Source of the DNA: Streptomyces sp. CBMA156
GTDB taxonomy: Bacteria > Actinomycetota > Actinomycetes > Streptomycetales > Streptomycetaceae
Direction: 5' to 3'
DNA: 45,735 nt
Assembly: GCF_014596515.1 (NCBI RefSeq)
Contig: NZ_MSJQ01000143.1
Span: forward strand, 1-45,735
A program made the translations under genes and the position numbers. The notes beneath the pieces were generated by a model that did not search any database, had not been told where the DNA came from, and was given only the letters and a program-made list of their open reading frames with translations. Each line of letters opens with the position of its first letter. Positions within the stretch are counted from its first letter, which is position 1. Positions 34,725 to 42,561 of this stretch are shown one piece after another.

Positions 34725-35641
34725 GTCGTTCAGCACTCGGCGTCAGGGCCGCGCCGGTGCTGGGTGACGGCGCCGGGGGAGGGGCGCCGTCGTGTCGGTC
34801 GGCTTCGGGGCGCGCCGTGCGGCTCCGGCGTGGGTGGCCGGCCGCGCGGGGCGCGCACGCTCGTGCGCGGGGGTTCGGCGCGCAGGTCTGCGCCGGTTCC
34901 ATCGCTCACGGAGCGTGAACTGTAAACCGCTGCCACGGCCCTGCGGCGCGGCTGCGGAGAACGCCGTCGCGGTCTCCTCGGTGAGCCGTGAGGCGCCGGG
35001 AGAACCGCTTACAACGAGCATCGTGCTGGACGAAGGGCTCGCTCTGCAACCGGTTCGGCACAGTTCGACGCAGAGCATTTCCTGTCAGGACCGTCGTCGA
35101 TGATCACGGTGTGTAGCGGCCTGGATGGTTGCGGCGCACGGAGACGCGCGTAGCGGTGCGAGGCGGCGGGGAGTGCGCCTGGGCGTGCGCCGGATCGGAC
35201 CGGGGGTGCGACGGCCGGTCCCGGGCGTCCCCGGATCCCGGCCGTCCCACCTCTCGGCCCAGTCGCGGCCGGGGTCGCTGTCCCCTGCTGGCCGGCCGCG
35301 GCACCCGCGCACGGTCCCACGGAGCCGCGCCCGGCGGGCCGGGCGGCGGCACCACGTGCGCCGGTGGACTGGGATGGAACTCCACGCGTGGTCCTGCATC
35401 CGTACGGCGGTGCCCCCGCGGGGGCGGGCGGCGCGTCTGGCGGACGCGCCGCGGCCGTACGTTCGTCAGGAGCAACGAACCGCCGCCCCGCCCGGTCACG
35501 GTCCACCGGACGGGCAGACGAGTGAAACCGGACAGCCCGGTAGAATCGGTGTCCAGACACCCCACACCGTCCGCCGCCGCAGCCCCCCGACGGGGAGACG
35601 GCCGTGTGCGACACCTCGATACCGCTGCCGGAAGGCCGTCC
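34725..35641. other. Long gene-free region upstream of guaA
   Basis: Over 900 bases without a supportable gene. The open frames in it are Arg/Pro-rich and have no recognisable domain or ribosome site. Features seen: a dyad TCACG-GAG-CGTGA (34906-34918) nested in GTTC/GAAC, and a stretch with lower G+C around 34915-35105 (GTGAACTGTAAACC, CGCTTACAACGAGCATCGTGC, GAGCATTTCCTGTCAGG), which looks like promoter or RNA-leader sequence. A regulatory leader or small RNA for guaA is possible but not shown. Confidence 0.5.
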
Positions 35642-37237
35642 GTGTCCTCTGCAATTCCCGTCCAGTCCGCGCCGGACAACGACCCCGTCCTGGTGGTCGA
35701 CTTCGGTGCCCAGTACGCCCAGCTCATCGCCCGTCGGGTGCGTGAGGCGCGGGTCTACAGCGAGATCGTGCCGAGCAGCATGCCGGTCGCCGAGATGCTC
35801 GCCAAGAACCCCAAGGCGATCATCCTCTCCGGCGGCCCGTCGTCGGTCTACGAAGAGGGCGCGCCGCAGATCGACCGCGCGATCTTCGAGGCCGGTGTCC
35901 CGGTCTTCGGCATGTGCTACGGCTTCCAGCTGATGGCCAAGAGCCTCGGCGGCACCGTCGACAACAACGGCGCCCGCGAGTACGGCCGCACCCCGCTGAG
36001 CGTCTCCCGCGCCGGCTCCACCCTGTTCGAGGGCGTTCCGGCGCAGCACTCGGTGTGGATGTCGCACGGTGACGCCTGCTCCGCAGCCCCGGAGGGCTTC
36101 GCCGTCACCGCCTCCACCGACCTGGTCCCGGTCGCGGCCTTCGAGAACGACGAGGCCCGGCTCTACGGCGTCCAGTACCACCCCGAGGTGCTGCACTCCG
36201 ACCACGGCCAGCAGGTCCTGGAGCACTTCCTCTACCGCGGCGCCGGCATCTCCCCGACCTGGACCACCGGCAGCGTGGTCGACGAGCAGATCGCCCTGAT
36301 CCGCGCGCAGGTCGGCAACAAGCGCGCGATCTGCGGCCTGTCCGGCGGCGTGGACTCCGCGGTCGCGGCCGCCCTGGTCAACAAGGCCATCGGCGACCGT
36401 CTGACCTGCGTCTACGTCGACCACGGCCTGATGCGCAAGGGCGAGACCGAGCAGGTCGAGAAGGACTTCGTGGCCGCCACCGGCGTCCAGCTGAAGGTCG
36501 TCGACGCCTCCGAGCGCTTCCTGAACGCGCTGAAGGGGGTCAGCGACCCCGAGGAGAAGCGCAAGATCATCGGCCGGGAGTTCATCCGGGTCTTCGAGCA
36601 GGCCCAGGCCGAGATCGTCGCCGAGGCCGGCGAGCAGGGCGAGTCGGTGGACTTCCTGGTCCAGGGCACCCTGTACCCGGACGTGGTGGAGTCCGGTGGC
36701 GGCGAGGGCACCGCCAACATCAAGTCCCACCACAACGTCGGCGGCCTGCCCGAGGACCTCCAGTTCCAGCTGGTCGAGCCGCTGCGCAAGCTGTTCAAGG
36801 ACGAGGTCCGGATGGTCGGCCAGGAGCTGGGCCTGCCGGAGGAGATCGTCCAGCGCCAGCCGTTCCCGGGCCCGGGTCTGGGCATCCGGATCGTCGGCGA
36901 GGTCACCAAGGAGCGTCTGGACCTGCTCCGCGACGCCGACGCGATCGCCCGCGAGGAGCTGACCGCGGCCGGTCTGGACCGCGAGATCTGGCAGTGCCCG
37001 GTCGTGCTGCTCGCCGACGTCCGCAGCGTGGGCGTGCAGGGCGACGGCCGCACCTACGGTCACCCGATCGTGCTGCGCCCGGTCTCGTCCGAGGACGCCA
37101 TGACCGCCGACTGGTCGCGCCTGCCGTACGACGTGCTGGCGAAGATCTCCACCCGGATCACCAACGAGGTCCGCGACGTGAACCGCGTCGTCGTCGACGT
37201 CACCAGCAAGCCGCCGGGCACCATCGAGTGGGAGTGA
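35642..37237 (+). CDS. guaA: GMP synthase (glutamine-hydrolysing)
   Basis: 531 residues from GTG 35642 with GGAAGG 6 bases upstream; the longer open frame back to 35129 is Arg-rich shadow. The N-terminal class I glutamine amidotransferase domain (to about 205) has [18 protein letters not shown], nucleophile C92 in GMCYGFQL, and the H-P-E of QYHPEVLHS. The ATP pyrophosphatase domain follows with the P-loop [24 protein letters not shown], then the GMP-synthase dimerisation domain ([57 protein letters not shown]). It converts XMP to GMP, completing the route from guaB. Single-gene unit with a 16-bp terminator. Confidence 0.98.
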   Translation: MSSAIPVQSAPDNDPVLVVDFGAQYAQLIARRVREARVYSEIVPSSMPVAEMLAKNPKAIILSGGPSSVYEEGAPQIDRAIFEAGVPVFGMCYGFQLMAKSLGGTVDNNGAREYGRTPLSVSRAGSTLFEGVPAQHSVWMSHGDACSAAPEGFAVTASTDLVPVAAFENDEARLYGVQYHPEVLHSDHGQQVLEHFLYRGAGISPTWTTGSVVDEQIALIRAQVGNKRAICGLSGGVDSAVAAALVNKAIGDRLTCVYVDHGLMRKGETEQVEKDFVAATGVQLKVVDASERFLNALKGVSDPEEKRKIIGREFIRVFEQAQAEIVAEAGEQGESVDFLVQGTLYPDVVESGGGEGTANIKSHHNVGGLPEDLQFQLVEPLRKLFKDEVRMVGQELGLPEEIVQRQPFPGPGLGIRIVGEVTKERLDLLRDADAIAREELTAAGLDREIWQCPVVLLADVRSVGVQGDGRTYGHPIVLRPVSSEDAMTADWSRLPYDVLAKISTRITNEVRDVNRVVVDVTSKPPGTIEWE

Positions 37238-37287
37238 TCACTCCCGCCGGCCGCCGGGGCCCTTCTTCGTCCTGAGGCCGATGCCTG

Positions 37288-37337
37288 AACGGCCGCGCCG
37301 TCGTTCCCGTACTGAAGGGAGCGACGGCGCGGCCGTT
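37288..37337 (+). terminator. guaA terminator, 16-bp perfect stem
   Basis: AACGGCCGCGCCGTCG (37288-37303) pairs with CGACGGCGCGGCCGTT (37322-37337); the inner TTCCC/GGGAG extends the stem. It is followed by TCGCC. Confidence 0.9.
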
Positions 37338-37452
37338 TCGCCGTACGGGCGCCGCTCCCCGGGTGGGACCTCCCACCGAAAGCGTGCGGGAGCGGGCAGA
37401 ATGCGGACCGGACCTGTCAGGGAGTGGCAGGCGGCGAGGGAAGGTGTGAGCG

Positions 37453-38463
37453 ATGTCGGAGGCCAGCAACTCGGTGCCGGCCGGCGGGGGAGCGACCGGC
37501 CGGACGGCGCGGTGGCGGGCGCTCGCGTCGAGGTACGCGCTGCTGCCCCTGCGGCTCTTCCTCGGTGTCACCTTCGTCTACGCCGCGCTCGACAAGCTCT
37601 CCGACGCGCACTTCCTGGCCGGGGCGGGCGACCCGGCCTCCTTTGTCTCGCAGACCCAGGCCGCCAAGGCGGGCGGCAGCCCGATCTCCTTCCTGCTCGG
37701 CCCCGCCCTCGACCACCCGACCCTGTTCGCGCTCTCCGTCGCCTTCGGCGAGCTGGCGGTGGGCCTCGGCACCCTGCTCGGCCTCTGGGGACGGGTCGCC
37801 GCGCTCGGCGGCGCGCTGCTCAACCTCAGCCTCTGGCTGACCGTCAGCTGGAGCGTCTCGCCGTACTACCTCGGCAACGACCTGGCCTACCTGATGGCCT
37901 GGATCCCGCTGCTGCTGGCCGGCACGCCGTACCTGTCGGTGGACGGCTACCTGGCCCGCCGGGCCGGGCGGGACCGGGCGCGCGGGCTGGGTGAGGACCA
38001 CGTCAAGCGCCGGGCGCTGGTGGACGGCGGGATCGCGGCCGTCGCGATCGGCGGGGCCGGGCTGCTCACCGGCTCGCTGACCCGCACCTTCGGCAGGGAC
38101 GAGGAGGCCGCGCCCAAGCAGTCGGCGGCTCCGGTCTCGGCCGTCCCGGCGCCGGCCCCCGCGGTGCCCGCCGCGAGCGTGCCGGTCGGCGGCTCGGCCC
38201 AGGTCAAGGACCCGGCCACCGGGGACGCCGTCTACATCGTGCAGCCCAAGTCCGGCCAGTACTGCGCCTTCTCCGCGGTGTGCACCCACTCCGGCTGCGC
38301 GGTGGACGCGCCGAAGGACGGCCGGCTGTACTGCCCCTGCCACGGCTCCAGGTTCGACGCCGCGACCGGTGCGGTGGTCAACGGCCCCGCGGTCAAGCCG
38401 CTGCCCAAGTACGCCGTGACCAAGGACGGGGACCAGCTGACCCTGGGCCCGCAGCAGAGCTGA
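37453..38463 (+). CDS. DoxX-like membrane domain fused to Rieske [2Fe-2S] domain
   Basis: 336 residues from ATG 37453 (GGGAAGGTG upstream). Residues about 25-165 are a four-helix DoxX/DoxD-type membrane domain (LPLRLFLGVTFVYAALDKLSD, LFALSVAFGELAVGLGTLLGLWG). A fifth hydrophobic segment after KRRALVDGG (about 190-208) looks like a twin-arginine signal anchor. An Ala/Pro linker (220-245) leads to a Rieske domain with C277-x-H279 and C294-x2-H297 as cluster ligands and C282/C296 as the usual disulfide. It should carry electrons at the outer face of the membrane, perhaps quinol-linked as in DoxD-type proteins. Partners are unknown. Confidence 0.9.
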   Translation: MSEASNSVPAGGGATGRTARWRALASRYALLPLRLFLGVTFVYAALDKLSDAHFLAGAGDPASFVSQTQAAKAGGSPISFLLGPALDHPTLFALSVAFGELAVGLGTLLGLWGRVAALGGALLNLSLWLTVSWSVSPYYLGNDLAYLMAWIPLLLAGTPYLSVDGYLARRAGRDRARGLGEDHVKRRALVDGGIAAVAIGGAGLLTGSLTRTFGRDEEAAPKQSAAPVSAVPAPAPAVPAASVPVGGSAQVKDPATGDAVYIVQPKSGQYCAFSAVCTHSGCAVDAPKDGRLYCPCHGSRFDAATGAVVNGPAVKPLPKYAVTKDGDQLTLGPQQS

Positions 38464-38510
38464 GGACCCAGGGGTACGGCTGGGGGGGGCCGAGCGGCCG
38501 GCCCGCGCGG

Positions 38511-38720
38511 TCAGTCCTCGCGGTCGGGGCGGCCGCGCCTGGCCACCGCCGCGACCGCGCCGGCCAGGCCGCCGACGCCGAGCACGATGAAGGTGACCGG
38601 GATGACGATCCGCCCGTTCACCGACTGGTCGTTGAGCGCCGCGACCAGGTACAGCACCGCGATCACGGTGAACAGCGCGCCCGCGATCAGCGAGAACAGG
38701 TCGAGCCGGTGCTTCCTCAC
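38511..38720 (-). CDS. Small two-helix membrane protein, coupled to pspC gene
   Basis: 69 residues from GTG 38720, overlapping the stop of the upstream pspC gene (GTGA). Two hydrophobic helices are seen, residues about 8-28 (LFSLIAGALFTVIAVLYLVAAL) and 37-60 (IVIPVTFIVLGVGGLAGAVAAVA), with a charged tail RRGRPDRED. No known domain. Translational coupling suggests it works with the PspC protein. Confidence 0.82.
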   Translation of the reverse strand: MRKHRLDLFSLIAGALFTVIAVLYLVAALNDQSVNGRIVIPVTFIVLGVGGLAGAVAAVARRGRPDRED

Positions 38721-40174
38721 TGCTGGACCACCTTGATGTTGCCGAGCCCGATTCCGAGTTCGAGATTGAGCGTGCCCTTGGCCGGCTGCCCGTTGGCAGG
38801 GCTGATCAGGTAGCTGTGCCGCCCGGTGCTGTTGCTGCGGTCACCCGGGACGGTGACGTTGCCGAGGCCGACCCGGACCACCAGGTTCACCGTCACGTCG
38901 TCCGGCAGGGTGACGGTCATGTCGCCGGCGCCGAGGTCGGCCTTGGTGGCGAGGGTCTCGCCGGCCGGGTCGAGCCCGGACAGGTCCAGCCGGAGCTGCC
39001 CCGCACCCAGGTTGTACCGGTCGTGCAGCTCGGCCGCCGTGGTGACGGTCCAGTCGCGATCGCCGACGGCGTTGCGCATGGAGTCCGGCGAGTGGCCGAC
39101 GAAGGCCAGCGCCAGGGTGAGCACCAGACCGGTCATCGCCAGCCTGCGGGCCCGGCCGAACTTCGCGCCGACCACCAGCGTCAGGCCCACCACCAGCAGC
39201 GCGGTGGCCAGCACCGTCGCGCTCAGCACCGTGGTGCTGCCGTGGCGTCCGGACGAGCCGGCCCAGACCGCGGCGGCCGCGCCGACCGCCAGCAGGAAGC
39301 CGAAGAAGCCGAGCGGCGAGCGCTCCTTGGGATGCCGGACGACGGCGGGCTCGGGGCGGCGCTTGGCGTGCTCCTTGCGCAGCGGGTCGCCCGCCGGCAG
39401 GTCGGCGCGCTGCCACCAGGGCTGGGCCGGGCCGCCGGCCGGCGGCACCGGGGTGCCGAACGGCGGGGTCGGGGTGGCCGAGGTGGTGGCGTACGGGTTG
39501 CGCTCGGGGTGCCGCGGGTCCCACAGGTAGCCGCCGGGGGCCGGGCCGTCGGCGGGGGCCTTCCCCGCCGTCCGGTCGGCGGCGGGCCCGGCGTGGGCCT
39601 GCTCGTCCTGCTCGGGCCGTGGCCAGCGGTAGGCCCCGGTGTCCGTGGCGTCGCCGGTGGACCCGCCGCCCTCGGTCTCCGGGAAGTGGCGGTCGTACGG
39701 GCCGCAGTGGCGGCGCTCGCGCCCCCGTCCGCGGCGGCGTTCCGGGTCGTAGCGCACCGCCAGGAAGACCAGGGCGGCGAGCAGCAGCAGCGGGAACATC
39801 TGGTCGCCGTCGCCCATCGAGGAGAAGAACACCCCGGTGCCGATCACGGTCAGCAGCACCGCGCCGATGGACTGGCCGTCCACCCGCCCGGTGAGCACCC
39901 GCTGGAGCTCGGTGCGTCCGCCGCGGCCCTTGGCGTCGTCGTCGGTGGGGACGATCAGCCAGGCCAGGCCGTACAGGAACAGTCCGAGGCCGCCGGAGAG
40001 GCACAGCACCACCGTGACGACCCGGAAGACCACCGGGTCGATGTCCAGGTGACGGCCGAGGCCGCCGCAGACGCCAGCCACCACACGGCGGTGCTCGGCC
40101 CTGGTCAGCGGCGGGCGGTCCGGTTCCGGCGGGGCGGCGGCCCCGGCCTCCTCGATGCGGGGGTCCTCGGTCAT
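38717..40174 (-). CDS. PspC domain-containing membrane protein
   Basis: 485 residues from ATG 40174; GGAAGGA is 8 bases upstream, which decides against the ATG nine bases earlier. An N-terminal PspC domain (residues 20-85: LTRAEHRRVVAGVCGGLGRHLDIDPVVFRVVTVVLCLSGGLGLFLYGLAWLIVP) is followed by two more helices, a Pro-rich cytoplasmic region (about 165-290) and further helices (about 300-390). The C-terminal beta-rich domain has repeated NLxxG..TVxLP patterns (LGAGDMTVTLPDD, VGLGNVTVPGD, IGLGNIKVVQQ) like LiaF-type envelope-stress proteins. It is divergent from a PspC-domain histidine kinase, so it probably senses cell-envelope stress together with that system. Confidence 0.88.
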   Translation of the reverse strand: MTEDPRIEEAGAAAPPEPDRPPLTRAEHRRVVAGVCGGLGRHLDIDPVVFRVVTVVLCLSGGLGLFLYGLAWLIVPTDDDAKGRGGRTELQRVLTGRVDGQSIGAVLLTVIGTGVFFSSMGDGDQMFPLLLLAALVFLAVRYDPERRRGRGRERRHCGPYDRHFPETEGGGSTGDATDTGAYRWPRPEQDEQAHAGPAADRTAGKAPADGPAPGGYLWDPRHPERNPYATTSATPTPPFGTPVPPAGGPAQPWWQRADLPAGDPLRKEHAKRRPEPAVVRHPKERSPLGFFGFLLAVGAAAAVWAGSSGRHGSTTVLSATVLATALLVVGLTLVVGAKFGRARRLAMTGLVLTLALAFVGHSPDSMRNAVGDRDWTVTTAAELHDRYNLGAGQLRLDLSGLDPAGETLATKADLGAGDMTVTLPDDVTVNLVVRVGLGNVTVPGDRSNSTGRHSYLISPANGQPAKGTLNLELGIGLGNIKVVQQ

Positions 40175-40232
40175 GGACACCATCCTTCCGGCAGGGGCCG
40201 GTCCGGCCCAACCGGGTGGACCCCTGTCCGTA

Positions 40233-40272
40233 CCCTGACTTGTCCCTGATACGGGATGGGGACACACCCTGA
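40233..40272. promoter_or_regulatory. CCCTGA direct repeats and TGTCCC/GGGACA dyad in divergent promoter region
   Basis: CCCTGA occurs at 40233, 40244 and 40267 (11 and 23 base steps, about one and two helical turns). TGTCCC (40241-40246) and GGGACA (40259-40264) form a dyad. These are candidate sites for the cognate LuxR-type regulator at 41762. Confidence 0.45.
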
Positions 40273-40308
40273 TGCGCCCGCGGGTGCCCGCGTGGAACCA
40301 TCGGTGGC

Positions 40309-41769
40309 GTGGCAGCCCCCGGTACCGATCCCCGACCCATCGCCCCCGACGCCGCGTCGTCGGCCGGCGCCGACCCGAACGCGTCCGACGACGGGAAGCC
40401 GCCGTACCGGCGGCTCTACCGCAGCCCGCAGGGCCGGATGCTGGGCGGCGTCGCGAACGGCCTGGCGGTGCACCTCGGACTGCCGGTGCGGTGGGTGCGG
40501 ATCGCCTTCGTCGTGCTGTTCTTCGCGCAGGGGATCGGCGCGCTGCTGTACGCCGCGTTCTGGTTCGTGGTGCCGATCGGCATCGGCGAGCCCTCGCAGC
40601 GCGGCGGCGCCCAGTGGGTGTACCTCAACGGGACGTTCGTGCCGGCCTCGTCCGGGGTGCAGGGCGGCCTGCTGAACAAGGTCCCGGCGGTCGGCGGCTG
40701 GCTCGGCCGGATGCGCCGGCTGCTCCAGCACACCCTCCAGGGCGAGCCGGTGACGGCCCCCGTCGAGGGCGGGGAGGACGGGCAGGCCGACAAGGGCGGG
40801 CAGGGCGGCCTGGGCCAGCTCGCCGCGCTGGTGATGACGGTGATCGGCCTGATCGCCCTGCTCAACGTGCTCGGCTGGCAGACCGCCAAGCCGTACACCT
40901 GGCCGCTGCTGGCGATCGGCGTCGGCGTGGCGCTGGTCTGGCGGCAGGCCGACGACTCGCGCTGGCAGCGCTGGTTCGGCATCGAGGAGGGCGAGAAGCG
41001 GCGCGGCGCCTACACCCGGGTCGGCGCGGGCGTGCTGCTCGCGGTGGCCGGCACCATCGCGCTGCTCGCCATGCAGGGCGGCTCCCCGCTCGGCTCGGTG
41101 ATCGAGGCCTCGATCGCGGTGCTGGCCGGCGTGCTGGTGCTGCTCGGGCCATATGGGCTGCGGCTGTGGCAGGACCTCGGGGCCGAGCGCACCGCCCGCA
41201 TCCGGGCCCAGGAACGGGCCGAGATCGCCGCGCACATCCACGACTCCGTGCTGCACACCCTGACCCTGATCCAGCGCCGGGCCGAGGACCCCAAGGAGGT
41301 GCTGCGGCTGGCCCGCTCGCAGGAGCGGGAGCTGCGGCTGTGGCTGTACCGCCCGGAGGCCGCCGCCGAGGCCGCGCCGGACACCATGGCGGAGAGCCTG
41401 CGGGCCGCCGTCGCCGAGGTCGAGGACCGGCACGGCGTCCCGGTCGAGGTGGTGATCGTCGGCGACTGCCCGATGGACGAGAGGATCGCGGCACAGATAC
41501 AGGCCGCGAGGGAGGCGACCGTCAACGCGGCCAAGTACGGTGGCGGGGGACCGGTCCAGGTCTACGCCGAGGTGGAGGGGAGGACGGTGTCGGTGTTCAT
41601 CCGTGACCACGGCCCCGGCTTCGACCCCGACACGGTGCCCGAGGACCGGATGGGCGTACGGGAGTCGATCATCGGCCGGATGAAGCGCAACGGTGGCACC
41701 GCTCGGGTGCGGCCCGCGGCGGGCGGCGGTACCGAGGTCGAGCTGGAGATGGAGAGAGCGGATGACTGA
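40309..41769 (+). CDS. PspC-domain sensor histidine kinase
   Basis: 486 residues from GTG 40309; the ribosome site is weak, so the start is less sure. The N-terminal PspC domain (residues 33-93: YRRLYRSPQGRMLGGVANGLAVHLGLPVRWVRIAFVVLFFAQGIGALLYAAFWFVVP) is followed by about four more membrane helices (170-285). The HisKA_3-like helix has H311 in AAHIHDSVLHTLTL. The ATPase domain has AAREATVNAAKYG and DHGPGFDPD. It overlaps the response regulator by 8 bases, so the two form a classical two-component pair. The PspC sensor and the divergent PspC protein point to an envelope-stress signal similar to LiaFSR or VraSR; that function is inferred. Confidence 0.92.
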   Translation: MAAPGTDPRPIAPDAASSAGADPNASDDGKPPYRRLYRSPQGRMLGGVANGLAVHLGLPVRWVRIAFVVLFFAQGIGALLYAAFWFVVPIGIGEPSQRGGAQWVYLNGTFVPASSGVQGGLLNKVPAVGGWLGRMRRLLQHTLQGEPVTAPVEGGEDGQADKGGQGGLGQLAALVMTVIGLIALLNVLGWQTAKPYTWPLLAIGVGVALVWRQADDSRWQRWFGIEEGEKRRGAYTRVGAGVLLAVAGTIALLAMQGGSPLGSVIEASIAVLAGVLVLLGPYGLRLWQDLGAERTARIRAQERAEIAAHIHDSVLHTLTLIQRRAEDPKEVLRLARSQERELRLWLYRPEAAAEAAPDTMAESLRAAVAEVEDRHGVPVEVVIVGDCPMDERIAAQIQAAREATVNAAKYGGGGPVQVYAEVEGRTVSVFIRDHGPGFDPDTVPEDRMGVRESIIGRMKRNGGTARVRPAAGGGTEVELEMERADD

Positions 41770-42466
41770 GGAAGCGCCGACGGCGGTCCCCCCGGCCGGA
41801 GGCTGGGGGAGGACCGCGCGGGTCGTGCTGGTGGACGACCACCGGATGTTCCGGACCGGGGTCAGGGCGGAGATCGGCCGTACCGAGGTGACCGGCATCG
41901 ACGTGGTCGGCGAGGCCGACGACGTGGACTCGGCGGTCCGCGTGGTCGCCGAGACCAGGCCCGACGTGGTGCTGCTCGACGTCCACCTGCCGGGCGGCGG
42001 CGGTGTCGAGGTGCTGCGCCGGTCGGTCGGCGTGATGGGCGAGCAGGGAGGGGTGAAGTTCCTGGCGCTGTCGGTGTCGGACGCCGCCGAGGACGTCATC
42101 GGCGTCATCCGCGGCGGCGCGCGCGGCTACGTCACCAAGACCATCACCGGCACCGACCTGGTGAACGCGGTCTTCCGGATCGCCGACGGCGACGCGGTGT
42201 TCTCGCCCCGGCTGGCCGGCTTCGTGCTGGACGCCTTCGCCGCCACCGACACCCCGCCGGTGGACGAGGACCTGGACCGGCTCACCCAGCGCGAGCGCGA
42301 GGTGCTGCGGCTGATCGCCCGCGGCTACGCGTACAAGGAGATCGCCAAGCAGCTCTTCATCTCGGTGAAGACGGTCGAGAGCCACGTCTCCGCCGTCCTG
42401 CGCAAGCTCCAGCTGAGCAACCGCCACGAGCTGACCCGCTGGGCCACCGCGCGCCGGCTGGTCTGA
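41762..42466 (+). CDS. NarL/LuxR-type response regulator
   Basis: 234 residues from ATG 41762, overlapping the kinase stop; GGAGAG upstream. The receiver domain has D25-D26, phospho-acceptor D73 (VVLLDVHLPGGGG), LALSVSD and GYVTKTI. The LuxR helix-turn-helix is LTQREREVLRLIARGYAYKEIAKQLFISVKTVESHVSAVLRKLQLSNRHELTRWA. It is the output partner of the upstream PspC-domain kinase. Likely targets include the CCCTGA region between the kinase and pspC genes. Confidence 0.94.
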   Translation: MTEEAPTAVPPAGGWGRTARVVLVDDHRMFRTGVRAEIGRTEVTGIDVVGEADDVDSAVRVVAETRPDVVLLDVHLPGGGGVEVLRRSVGVMGEQGGVKFLALSVSDAAEDVIGVIRGGARGYVTKTITGTDLVNAVFRIADGDAVFSPRLAGFVLDAFAATDTPPVDEDLDRLTQREREVLRLIARGYAYKEIAKQLFISVKTVESHVSAVLRKLQLSNRHELTRWATARRLV

Positions 42467-42496
42467 CCCGCCCCCGCCGGCCGCGCGCCGTCGAGG

Positions 42497-42527
42497 CCGC
42501 CCGCCCCGGTTCCTCCGGGGCGGGCGG
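42497..42527 (+). terminator. Terminator of the two-component operon
   Basis: CCGCCCGCCCCGG (42497-42509) pairs perfectly with CCGGGGCGGGCGG (42515-42527) around a 5-base loop, 31 bases after the response regulator stop. Confidence 0.88.
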
Positions 42528-42546
42528 GGTTGTCGGCGGGTGGCCA

Positions 42547-42561
42547 TAGACTCGATGTGCC
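42547..42561 (+). promoter_or_regulatory. Possible -10 (TAGACT) for a leaderless pcrA mRNA
   Basis: TAGACT (42547-42552) ends 9 bases before ATG 42562, with no Shine-Dalgarno sequence between. No convincing -35 is visible. Confidence 0.4.

Noticed and set aside
35085..35399. Arg/Pro-rich open frames upstream of guaA on both strands
   Set aside because: No ribosome sites or recognisable domains, and several overlap each other on both strands as random high-G+C frames do.
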